A stretch of DNA of 64,000 nt from Panicum virgatum (lineage: Eukaryota; Streptophyta; Magnoliopsida; Poales; Poaceae), in contig NC_053142.1 of NCBI RefSeq assembly GCF_016808335.1, positions 5,107,700 to 5,171,699 of the forward strand, written 5' to 3'. Both the position numbers and the translations under genes were made by a program. The notes beneath the pieces are model-generated. The model was not told the DNA's origin. It saw only the letters and a list, made by a program, of their open reading frames with translations, and ran no database searches. Every line of letters starts with the position of its first letter. The stretch's first letter is position 1. Of the stretch, positions 22,649-31,501 are shown one piece after another.

Positions 22649-23493
22649 GTTAGGTTTGTACGAGAGTAGGGCAGGGGTTAATAGGAAGTTAGAGCTGTGG
22701 AGATGTACGTTAGAGTCGAAAGGGTTCAGGCTTAATATGACTAAGACTGAGTACATGATGTGCGATTTCAGCGCGACTATGCATGAGGGTGGAGATGTTT
22801 GTCTCGATGGGGAAGTGGTGCCCTAGAAGGATACATTTCGGTATTTAGGATCGATGCTACAAAAGAATGGCGACATTGACGAAGATGTTAGGCATAGAAT
22901 CTCAGCTGGCTGGTTGAAATGGCATCAAGCTTCTAGCATCCTCTGTAACAGGAGGGTGCCACAAAAGCTAAAAGGCAAATTCTACAGGACAGCGATTCGC
23001 CCGGCGATGTTATATGGTGCTGAATGTTGGGCCACAAAAAGGCGACATGTCCAGCAACTGAGTGTAGCAGAGATGCGGATGTTGTGGTGATTTTACAGGA
23101 ACCCAAGAAGGAATAGAGTCCGGAACGAAGTTATTCGGGAAAGGGTAGGGGTGGCACCAATTGAGGAGAAACTTACCCAACATCGGTTGAGATGATTTGG
23201 ACATATCCAACGGAGGCCTCCTAAGGCGCCGGTGCATAGTGGGGTTCTAAAGCGTGTCGATAAGGTAAAGAGGGGTAGAGGTAGACCTAAACTCACTTGG
23301 GACGAGTCGGTTAAGAGAGACCTTAAGGATTGGAATATCTCTGAAGACTTTGGATGTTAAGGCTTTGGATAGGAGTGCTTGGAGACTAGCTATCAGCGTG
23401 CCGGAACCGTGACCTTTGTGTCTTTTGGGTTTCATCTCTAGCCTACCCCAACTCGCTTGGGATAAAAGGCTATGTTGTTGTTGGTGTTGCTGT
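22649..23493 (+). mobile_element. 5'-truncated RTE-type LINE, 845 bp, with 17-bp TSD
   Basis: The insert is flanked by identical 17-bp duplications ATCTTAAATATTTGGAA (22632-22648 and 23494-23510), the mark of target-primed reverse transcription. It encodes the C-terminal part of a LINE reverse transcriptase: KLELWRCTLESKGFRLN, RYLGSMLQKNGDIDEDVRHR, FYRTAIRPAMLYGAECWATK and FGHIQRRP can be read, with stops at about 22822, 23087 and 23193 and a final degraded part. The 3' end runs into a TTG-rich tail (TATGTTGTTGTTGG), as in plant RTE elements, instead of poly(A). It is long inactive. Confidence 0.88.
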
Positions 23494-23510
23494 ATCTTAA
23501 ATATTTGGAA

Positions 23511-26498
23511 CATGCTTTGATTATGCACCTTTTGCTTTAAACATTGGAACTTTGTGAAACCATACTATTCTTCGTGAAAATATTATTTTTTGTATCATTT
23601 CAAATTATAGTTAGTTAATCAATTACTGCTTAAAAGACATCAGTATATATTCTACTATATTGAAGTTGGTGATGAAAGTTACACTTCAATGATTGTGTTA
23701 GTATCTATTATGATTGTCAATGGAGGGATCGATTGTATCTAAGAGAACCGGAGCAAATCAATGTGGTTTGTTCAGTCACTATCTTGCAATAGATATGTTC
23801 AATATAAAAGTTAGAAGGGATATTAGTTAACATTATGTTCTCAGCTCCTTTCTCTCTTTCTGTAGTTTCAAATATCTCAAAAGTCATAACAACTTGTTTC
23901 TGTAATGCCATAAATATGTATTACTAAATCAGCTAGCTGGGGACTCTTTGACTATATACACTTTATTAGTGGTGTATGAGATCAGGATGCCTATCTTTTA
24001 GTGGATGTTTTCAATATATGGGACGAGTTCATGAATCCTTGAGGACGGCCTAGTAGTCTTCTCGGGATTTTTCTTGGTTTGATTATTGTCACTTTCACAT
24101 GCGTCTCATCTATGCATACTATGGTGGTCACTCATCTACCGAAGCATCTAACGATAATTAACAACCAAATGCTTTATATGAATTGACCTGTCACAGTTTA
24201 GTTTGAGACGTCGAAATCAGAAGTGATGTCAACTAGAAATTTAGAAAAAGAATAATTATGTTTGCTTCAGTAAATTTCACTTTGTGCAGACACAAATTGG
24301 AAATGGATCAAGCATAGTTGTTTTTTAACTTGAAATCTTGAATAGTTGGTCAAGATCGTTTATAAGATTCTTAATTAGGGTTGGAAAATGTTTCACTTTA
24401 TTCAGTCCAATCGAAGCAAAATCTGAACTCAATTGACACTTTTTTCTTTCTTGAAAACATGCAGGAGAACTGCACGCGAGAATATTACAGACTACCGAGG
24501 CACGGCTTCTATATTTTGAACCTATGCTGTACTCAATATACTTAATATGCAACTGTTAACATGGAAGTTAAAAATTACTCATGAGCCTAAGTTAGAACTT
24601 ATTCAAAAAGAACTTTTTTTTTGTCCTTCTAACCTTTGTTTCTTGTCTCCTTTTTCCTCTTTATGCAATGCGTGCATGAATCCTATGTTTTTCACAAGAA
24701 GGGAATCCAAGATGGGAACTATATACCATGCCATCATGCCCTATCCAATCATGCATCCTGGTCCTAGGTTCTGCCTTCTGTCCCTATGCAGAACATGCAT
24801 ATCTCTAATGATATCATCCAGGCAAAGTCATCTTCATCCCTGCCAAACTTTAGCTTAAATACTGCAGCTGGAGAGATAGTTGTTTACCTGTTTGGCATCT
24901 AGGGAAGGCAGGGAATTATGCTGCAAGTGGCTCAAATGTGAAGTGTCTTTCTGATCTAACCTGTAGCAACAAGAAGCTATAAAGAGGCAAGCATGTCTGT
25001 ATCATTAATTGCATCCAACTTCTGATACATCACTTTCACAGGCACCAACTTCATAGAAAAAGATGGACCAAACTAAAGCTGCAAGCTAGCAAGGCCAGTA
25101 CACACATATATAGTATCTCATATCTCTGACTTGGGGAATGTCCGTATGTGCATCTGCATGTGTAGTTGTGAGTTGGTAGGCAGCAGGGGTGCTTGTCAGG
25201 TGGAGCTTCAGATGACCTGTGGCACATGCATCTTGACATCAAAGTCTCCCTGTCTAACATGGAGAGGGAGTCAGATTACATAGCTCCTAGAGCTCCAACC
25301 CCTTGGAAAATGGCTGATGGGCTTTGTTGACAATATAGACCATTTGGTTTAATTTTAGTTTTATTCCCTTTGATTTAATACTTCCCTACATAGATTGTAT
25401 TATGTTGTTAGGACCCCCTATGTTTGATTTGGTGGTGACCTAGCTACTCTGTACTCGTAGTCGTAAACAACCCTCTAACGGTAATGTATCAACATGTCCC
25501 ACTGACGAGTGGACCCGACTCCATCCTTGAGATATTTTTTCTTTCCATCATCTTGAATATGTCTGACGACACATGATGAGCTGTAAGCGTGTGCTACTGT
25601 AGCCATCACAGACAGAGCTAGGAGCAGGGTCGGCTTAAATAACGAAAGGCGCGCGGGTGCAACGAGAGCCAGCTTCAGGTCAGACCCTTGCAGCAACACT
25701 CATGCAAGAATCCAAGAATTGGTTTGGTACAGCTGACTCTAGGAAGTCTGGGAAGTCCACGCATGCAGCATCTCCCTTCTTCAAAACTGACTGACTTAAT
25801 TTGATTCTGTGGTATACACAGCTGGGACAGTTGTGTTTCCGTTGAAGAAACAAGAGATACGAAAGGAAAAACTGCTGTACGTAACACCGTAAGGACAAAA
25901 TGAAAACTGTAAGCAGAAAAATCAATATTGCGTTGGTGGTTTAAAATAACAAATTTGTTTGTCTAAAAAAATTGCTCTCACACTCACACACAACAATTGT
26001 AAATTAGTTTCCACAGATTAATAATTTCATTAAACAATTTTCAAATAACTCCGATCCTCACCCAAAAAATTAAACAATCTTCAACACACCTGGTCCTAAC
26101 TAAGATAGTGGCAGAAGCCTGTTCAATGGATTGCTAATAATTCGGAGTATTCTATATATTAGTCCAGTTAAGATATGAACACAATTAAACTTTGATGTGC
26201 CATATGTGGCAGTGAGATAGGAGCCCATTCATGAACAAATCAGCATCATTATCTTTTGTTGTATAGCGTCCAGCTCATCGGCTGCCCCATTTAGCCCCAT
26301 GTCTCGTTCAGAGTAAAGTTGAGAACCTAAATTGAGCCCCCATTTTCCATGCTATTTAGGTAGCTTCTACACTTATATACGAGGCTCTAGACCACGTATT
26401 GGATCCCTATTTCAGCAGTATTTGAGGATGACCTCTCAGATTCCCACTACCGTACCCGAAGGGATTTGCATGATAGCTATCCCTTTGACGTTTTTGGA
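23511..26498. other. Long AT-rich spacer, nothing recognised
   Basis: Open frames of up to about 100 codons (24547-24858 plus, 25680-25925 minus) have no recognisable domain. No terminal repeats or tandem arrays were seen. Confidence 0.5.
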
Positions 26499-26514
26499 TT
26501 GGCATGTGCTAGTT

Positions 26515-26822
26515 TTTTTTTGAAAAGGGAAATTTTATTGATTTCAAGCACAATACATCAAGGTGATACATCGTCTTGAAATTTTCCCGACCTCTGCCTA
26601 AACGACACACAGCCTAAAAAGAGTTTGATAAAGATCCTTCCACACTAATGACTGTCAATCCGAAGACTAGACCGCCACCCATGTGCCCGGGCAAAAAAAT
26701 CCTTGGCCACCTGTGCCAAGAAATGAGAGACCGCTACAAGCTTGTCCTGCAAAGTATACTTCTGAAGGATAGCCCATGTACGGAGTCAGTGCGTAGTTGA
26801 GTAGATAACCTGCAAAGTATAC
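26515..26822 (-). mobile_element. 5'-truncated L1 LINE tail (308 bp) with 16-bp TSD
   Basis: Identical 16-bp duplications TTGGCATGTGCTAGTT flank it (26499-26514 and 26823-26838). Read on the minus strand it ends with a polyadenylation signal (AATAAA) and a short poly(A), which appears here as the T run at 26515. The 3' UTR text (GGCTGTGTGTCGTTTAGGCAGAGG...GATGTATTGTGCTTG) is of the plant L1 type. At its 5' end the motif CCTGCAAAGTATACTT occurs twice (about 26747 and 26810). Confidence 0.85.
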
Positions 26823-26838
26823 TTGGCATGTGCTAGTT

Positions 26839-28138
26839 ATTTTCCACTTAACTATTAGCATTTTTTTTTACAAACGGATTGGCAAAGCTGTCACTTTGTT
26901 GTAACATTATCATAAGAAGAGAAATGCTACAGTTATAAGAAAAAAAAACTGCCCCAAAACCCGCAAAAATAGGAGGCAAAATCTCAACCACACCCTCTCA
27001 CAACTTGCTAATCACAACAAGGGTTTTAAGAGGAGAAAACAGGTAGGACCACACAACTACATAATTTTTTTAAGTAGGAGACCGGCCAAAAATCTAATAC
27101 GGCTAGGAATATACCTAGACAACAACTCACAACCCCTATCAAACACAATTCGTGAGACAATATATGCCCGTTTGTTTCAGCTTCTGGCCAATTTTGAAGG
27201 CCTGATTTTAGAAAATCCAAAAGTCAGATGACTCACAGAATCGAGAATCTAGCTGAATATGGATTCTAGATTATAGGAGCCAACTAACTTTTTGGATTTC
27301 TCGAAATCAAGACTTTAAAATTGGCCATAAGATCAGACAAACACCGCAACTCACAATGGACTGACTTCAATGGCTCATAAGGCCTACGTCCTATCCCTTT
27401 TTAGTGCAGCGCTATATTTTCATGTAGAATAGGCCACATTGTTCTAGGAAGTAGGGGCCGACCCATGGCTGTTCTTAGGTCTGCTACAATATGGGTCTGT
27501 AGAAAAAAGGCCTATTTTCATGGAGAATAGCCCACATTGCTCCAATCAGCCCATTTAAGGTCCTGCATAGCCCATTGGGTGTGCTCTTGACAGCTTTTTA
27601 TTCGCGTGTGAGATTCTCATACCATGTTTTCGTCACTTAGGCCTTTTTCCCATCATAATTTTTGGCCTGGGGAGGCACATGATCTGTGTTATGCACCAAA
27701 GAGAAATGGGGAGCATGATTGCGAAGAGGGGGAATTGAAGGTCGGTAGGTATATACTTTAAAGTTTTGTTATGTTATCCTGAAATTGGACTTGAGATGGT
27801 GCTGATGCTGTTTGTTAAATGCCAAATGGTTTTTGTAGCTGCAGGTCTATAGGCTGCTTTGGTAGCCTGTACTTTCTCCATTTTACAATTACTAGTAGGT
27901 TTTGTGCTTACCAAACATGCAGATAAGGAGGGAGGAAAATAGCAAAAGGGGGGCTTAGGCTTACCAGGTACGTATTTAATACTTTTTAGGATTCTAATTC
28001 AAGTGTAAATGAAGCTCTGTATGTACTGATAGTGTACAAAGATTATATTCTTTGTTTAAGAGCATATATGTTTGCAATGCTCCCTAACACGAGTAGATCT
28101 AACCAAAGCCTGCAGGATTCCGGTCAGGAACAAGCAGC
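26839..28138. other. Spacer downstream of the NPH3-like gene
   Basis: AT-rich; no gene seen. It includes a MITE-like inverted repeat at 27166-27347 and a loose direct repeat (TTTTCATG(T/G)AGAATAG(G)CCCACATTG type) at about 27415 and 27511. The last part is probably 3' UTR of the minus-strand gene starting at 30193. Confidence 0.5.
27166..27347. mobile_element. MITE-like element with ~50-bp imperfect inverted ends
   Basis: The left end GCCCGTTTGTTTCAGCTTC and the reverse-complemented right end GCGGTGTTTGTCTGATCTT continue into matching TGGCCAATTTT and TGATTT blocks, about 80% alike over 50 bp. No clear target duplication was found, so boundaries and superfamily (hAT-like by appearance) are uncertain. 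Confidence 0.6.
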
Positions 28139-30193
28139 TCACGAAGCAGAGTTCCTCCGTCGAGGTCGAGGCTCCCTGCTCCCAATATCGTCTGGTGCCG
28201 CGCTCACCACCGGCTGCTCCACCTGAATCCTGCCTAGCCTTCCAAGCTTCTTCCACCCGCTTGTCCACCCAGACACTCCCTGCTGCTGCTTTCCCGCCGC
28301 GGACGGCGGCGGCAGCATGCGCTCCACCTGCCTCTGCAGAAACTCCACCTCGCGCTGCAGCTCCATGTACTTGGCGCTCACGCTCTCCACCTCCATCCTC
28401 AGCGCGCTCACGTCCTCCTCCTTCCTCCCCGCCCTGCCGAGCGCGCCGGGCATCCTGGCCTGTTCCGACAGCAGCACCTGCACGACGACGCGGAGAGGCA
28501 GCCGCTCGTTCTGCGCCGCGTGCAGCCGCACCTCCCGCGACAGCTTCCCGCAGTCCACCGCCCGGCACAGCCGCTTCCGCTCGTGCTCCGTCGCCGCCGG
28601 GTGCGCCTTCATGTACGAGTCCACGGCGCGGTACAGCCCGTCGTGGCAGGCCCGCGCCGGCTCCGGCAGCGACTCGGCGAGGGCCTGGAACTTGCCCAGG
28701 GGAAGGTTCCGGTCGCGCGACACCTCGGAGAGGTAGCTGTCGAGGAGGCATGCCACGCGCTGCGCCCTTGTGCTCTGATGCTGCTCCTGCTTCTCCGCCT
28801 TCCCGCGGCTGGGGGAGGACGACGACGACGGCTGCTCCTGCATCACGAACTGCTCCACCAGCCGCTGCACGAGGTCTACGTCGTACGCGGCGTCGGAGCG
28901 GCCATAGGGGTACGAGGGGACGAGGATGTCGGGCAGCGCCGCCTGGTCCAGCTGCATGCCCACGAGCTTCTCCACCTCCGTCACCAGCGCCGGCGCCGCC
29001 CGGAGCATGACGGCCAGCCGGAGCAGCCGGAGGAGGAAGCTGCACGAGACGCAGTCCTTGTGCGGGGGGATGATGCTGATCAGGCTCTCCACGACCCTCC
29101 TCTGCTCACCAGCTGCCGTCTCCGGCTGCGTGTCGCCCCCCTCGCCGGCGACGGCGATGACCATTTGGAGCACGCCATCGCCGGCCTGCTGCCACGGCTC
29201 GCTGCCACGCATCCCGGCGCTCTCCTCGCTGAGAATAACTGGCGACAGCCATTTGGAGGCGTAGCGCGTGATGGCGGCGCCGATGAGGTCGCCGCGCATG
29301 CCCTTGGCCTGGACGGCGGTGATCACCCGCACGAAGTGATCGATCCTCAGTACGCAGATGTCGTCCACCCACCAGTCCGCCGGCGGCGGCACGGTGTCGC
29401 TGGACGTGCCGGCCCTCGTCGTCATCGTCGCCGTCTTGGCCAGCGACCTTCTGCCGGCGTACGCCCAGCGCACGGCCCTCGGGTTGGTGCACGCCTTGGC
29501 CGCGACGGACTCGCTGCAGCGGCGCACGAGCTGCAGGTCCTCGGCCCACGGCGAGAGGCCCTCGTCGCAGCTCCGGAGCACAGCCACGGAGTCCCGCCAC
29601 GAGTTCGCTACCACGCAGCTCAGGAACGCCTCCGCGCGGGCGGCGAGGTTGCCCTCCTCCAGCTCCTCCGTCATCTCCAGGTACTTGGCGGCGCAGCGCA
29701 GGGCGGCGACGTTGGCGGCCGTGATGTCGACCACCACGCCGTAGCAGAACTTGGCGGCCAGCTCGAACGCGCCGTGGCCGCCCGGCAGGTTGGGGAGCTC
29801 CACCTCCACCACGGTGGCGGCGTCGGGGCCGTGCGGCAGCGCCGATGCCTCGTCGACGAGCCGGCCCAGGCGGGCGCTGCGGGAGACCATGGGGTGCTTG
29901 TGGAGGTGGAAGTTGACGCCTCCCACCTTGACGAGCAGATCACTTGGGATGCCGTCACTGCTAGCGTACCGGCTGCAAGTGCCAAAACAGCACAAGAATT
30001 CAGGAAATGAGAGCACAATTCGTGTAGCTTTGATTCGCATATGTGTTGCGCACCATGATTGGTCCCTGCGCACGAAGCCGTCCACCTTAGCGCCGCCGCG
30101 CTCGTCATGCACCTGCACGTCGCCGCCGCTGGCGGGGACGAGGCCGCGCTCCGCGACATGGTTCTCCGTCTCCATGGCGTCCCACATCTCCAT
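28139..30193 (-). CDS. NPH3/RPT2-like BTB protein, NPH3 (CPT1)-like
   Basis: This family acts at the plasma membrane in blue-light phototropism, as a phototropin partner and putative CUL3 ubiquitin-ligase adaptor. In the unspliced reading (684 codons): N-terminal RRDQS motif, BTB domain about residues 82-180 (SDLLVKVGGVNFHLHKHPM), NPH3 domain about 274-582 from DWWVDDICVLRIDHFVRVI through LYRAVDSYMKAHP and HAAQNERLPLRVVVQVLLSEQ, and a coiled coil about 597-626. The C-terminus RRRNSAS matches the R-x-S-x-S 14-3-3-binding tail known for NPH3. An 81-nt intron (29973-30053, GT-AG) sits right after RRDQS, where NPH3 genes have one; removing it leaves about 657 aa. Because the intron is a multiple of three and stop-free, the genomic frame stays open. 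Antisense frames here are shadows. It is either NPH3/CPT1 itself or a close paralogue. Confidence 0.93.
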   Translation of the reverse strand: MEMWDAMETENHVAERGLVPASGGDVQVHDERGGAKVDGFVRRDQSWCATHMRIKATRIVLSFPEFLCCFGTCSRYASSDGIPSDLLVKVGGVNFHLHKHPMVSRSARLGRLVDEASALPHGPDAATVVEVELPNLPGGHGAFELAAKFCYGVVVDITAANVAALRCAAKYLEMTEELEEGNLAARAEAFLSCVVANSWRDSVAVLRSCDEGLSPWAEDLQLVRRCSESVAAKACTNPRAVRWAYAGRRSLAKTATMTTRAGTSSDTVPPPADWWVDDICVLRIDHFVRVITAVQAKGMRGDLIGAAITRYASKWLSPVILSEESAGMRGSEPWQQAGDGVLQMVIAVAGEGGDTQPETAAGEQRRVVESLISIIPPHKDCVSCSFLLRLLRLAVMLRAAPALVTEVEKLVGMQLDQAALPDILVPSYPYGRSDAAYDVDLVQRLVEQFVMQEQPSSSSSPSRGKAEKQEQHQSTRAQRVACLLDSYLSEVSRDRNLPLGKFQALAESLPEPARACHDGLYRAVDSYMKAHPAATEHERKRLCRAVDCGKLSREVRLHAAQNERLPLRVVVQVLLSEQARMPGALGRAGRKEEDVSALRMEVESVSAKYMELQREVEFLQRQVERMLPPPSAAGKQQQGVSGWTSGWKKLGRLGRIQVEQPVVSAAPDDIGSREPRPRRRNSAS
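29973..30053 (-). other. Predicted 81-nt intron of the NPH3-like gene
   Basis: Minus-strand donor ATCATG|GTGCGC and acceptor CACTTGCAG|CCGG. The retained sequence translates to a basic, hydrophobic stretch unlike the family. Splicing joins RRDQS to the conserved YASSDGIPSDLL through Cys-Arg; the family usually has Trp here, so a different or non-canonical junction is possible. Confidence 0.75.
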
Positions 30194-30298
30194 TCCAGCT
30201 TACAACTTACAAGGCAGCGGATGCATCTCTCTTTGAGATGGACTGCACTGGAGTAATCACTTCCTAGCTTGAATTGTAAGATCCAGGAAATTGCCTGG

Positions 30299-30656
30299 CA
30301 TACGACCGAGTTATGGTTCAGTATGCTCTGTCTGATCTGACTTGTTCCGACTCTTGATAAACCGCCTGTTGTCACTGTTGTGCCCAGGCCGTTACAATCA
30401 GTCGTTTTCTATTGCAGGGATGGGCCATAAGCGTCTAAATAAACCCATTATTGGACGTGAAATCATGATAGCCACTATGGGTTTTCGAGGGGATCGATTG
30501 GCAGGTGATCCATGAGTGTGCCTCCATCTGAACAAGTCCTCTCCTCTTTAATTGAGTGGCTGGGTGATCTCTGTCGAATAAAGCGACACCAATTAACTCA
30601 CTCAGAGAGAAAATATTTGAATTGGCATCAAGTGTATATTTGTCATAGAGACCTGG
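30299..30656. repeat. Diverged duplicated segment, copy 1 (upstream of the NPH3-like gene)
   Basis: It aligns in order with 34632-34822 joined to 57260-57444. Shared blocks include CATACGAC(C/T)GAGTT, TGATCTGACTTG, TCATGATAG / TCGTGATAG, TTTTCGAGG, CTCTCCTCTTTAATTG and CATAGAGAC / CTATAGAGAC. The second copy is split by the 22.4-kb CACTA element. It is non-coding and lies upstream of the start codon of each neighbouring minus-strand gene. Confidence 0.7.
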
Positions 30657-30747
30657 TCGACTTGTTAGATTCACTAAGTTTTTTGTATAATCACCATTAA
30701 CATTATATTATAAAATAATTATTTTCTTCAAGGAGGCTGAGCATGGG

Positions 30748-30784
30748 AGCTCTTTTTAAATAATAAATAATTATTAAAAGAGCT
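30748..30784. repeat. AT-rich perfect-stem palindrome
   Basis: AGCTCTTTTTAAATAAT pairs with ATTATTAAAAGAGCT around a tiny loop. It could be a small hairpin or MITE remnant. Confidence 0.7.
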
Positions 30785-30923
30785 TGTATTCGTATATAAA
30801 ACGATACCATCCTCACCCACTCTGCTCGCGCCTCCAACCAAGTCAAAATTTGTTGCTTTTCCATGTGAAGAGAATCAGCCATCAGTCTGTCGACGCTTTG
30901 TGCATATCAGTTGAGTACACAGT

Positions 30924-31081
30924 TAGGGGTGGTAATGGGCCATGGCCCCAGTGGCCTCTTCACAGCTCAATAGGGCCCTTAAAATTTTTAGTTCAAAAAT
31001 ACATATGTTTAGAGCCCGGCCCTTTTAGGGCCCGATCCTTAGATTTTCTAGTTCAAAATGTTGGGCCCTTTACCACCCCTA
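30924..31081. mobile_element. hAT-type MITE, 158 bp, TSD TACACAGT
   Basis: The terminal inverted repeats TAGGGGTGGTAATGGGCC and GGGCCCTTTACCACCCCTA are bounded by the identical 8-bp duplication TACACAGT (30916-30923 and 31082-31089). It has no coding content. Confidence 0.9.
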
Positions 31082-31501
31082 TACACAGTGCATCCAACAG
31101 GAGATAGGTCACAAGGCTGGATGAAATCGATCCTGGACGCTGGACTGATGGATCCATAATTGGATGAGGGAGCAAGGGGAAAGGAAAACCGCGGTGACTG
31201 GATTTTCTGGATCTAGGGTTTCCACCATTGGAACCATGCACATTAAAATTCAGGTATACTGAAATAAGCAATATGGTTTTGTTTATATATACATCGCCGG
31301 CCACATGTAACTCAAGTAGCAGAGTATATGGAATATTTAGCTTCAGCAATAGAGCGTTACAAATGAGCCAATGATAGTGGGGAAGTGTAGATGCAAAATT
31401 ATTTATCCTGACAAATATGACTGCTCTACTCAAGGAGCAAATATGGTTTTATTCATATATATATGTCGTCAGACACAAGGAACTTCTTTCATATAGTAAG
31501 T

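Noticed and set aside
24661..24920. Possible miRNA precursor (TTGGCA / TGCCAA pairing)
   Set aside because: Pairing is short and interrupted, and no known miRNA sequence was recognised.
28520..30010. 496-codon plus-strand open frame
   Set aside because: Antisense shadow of the NPH3-like gene; His/Val/Ala-rich composition without any domain.
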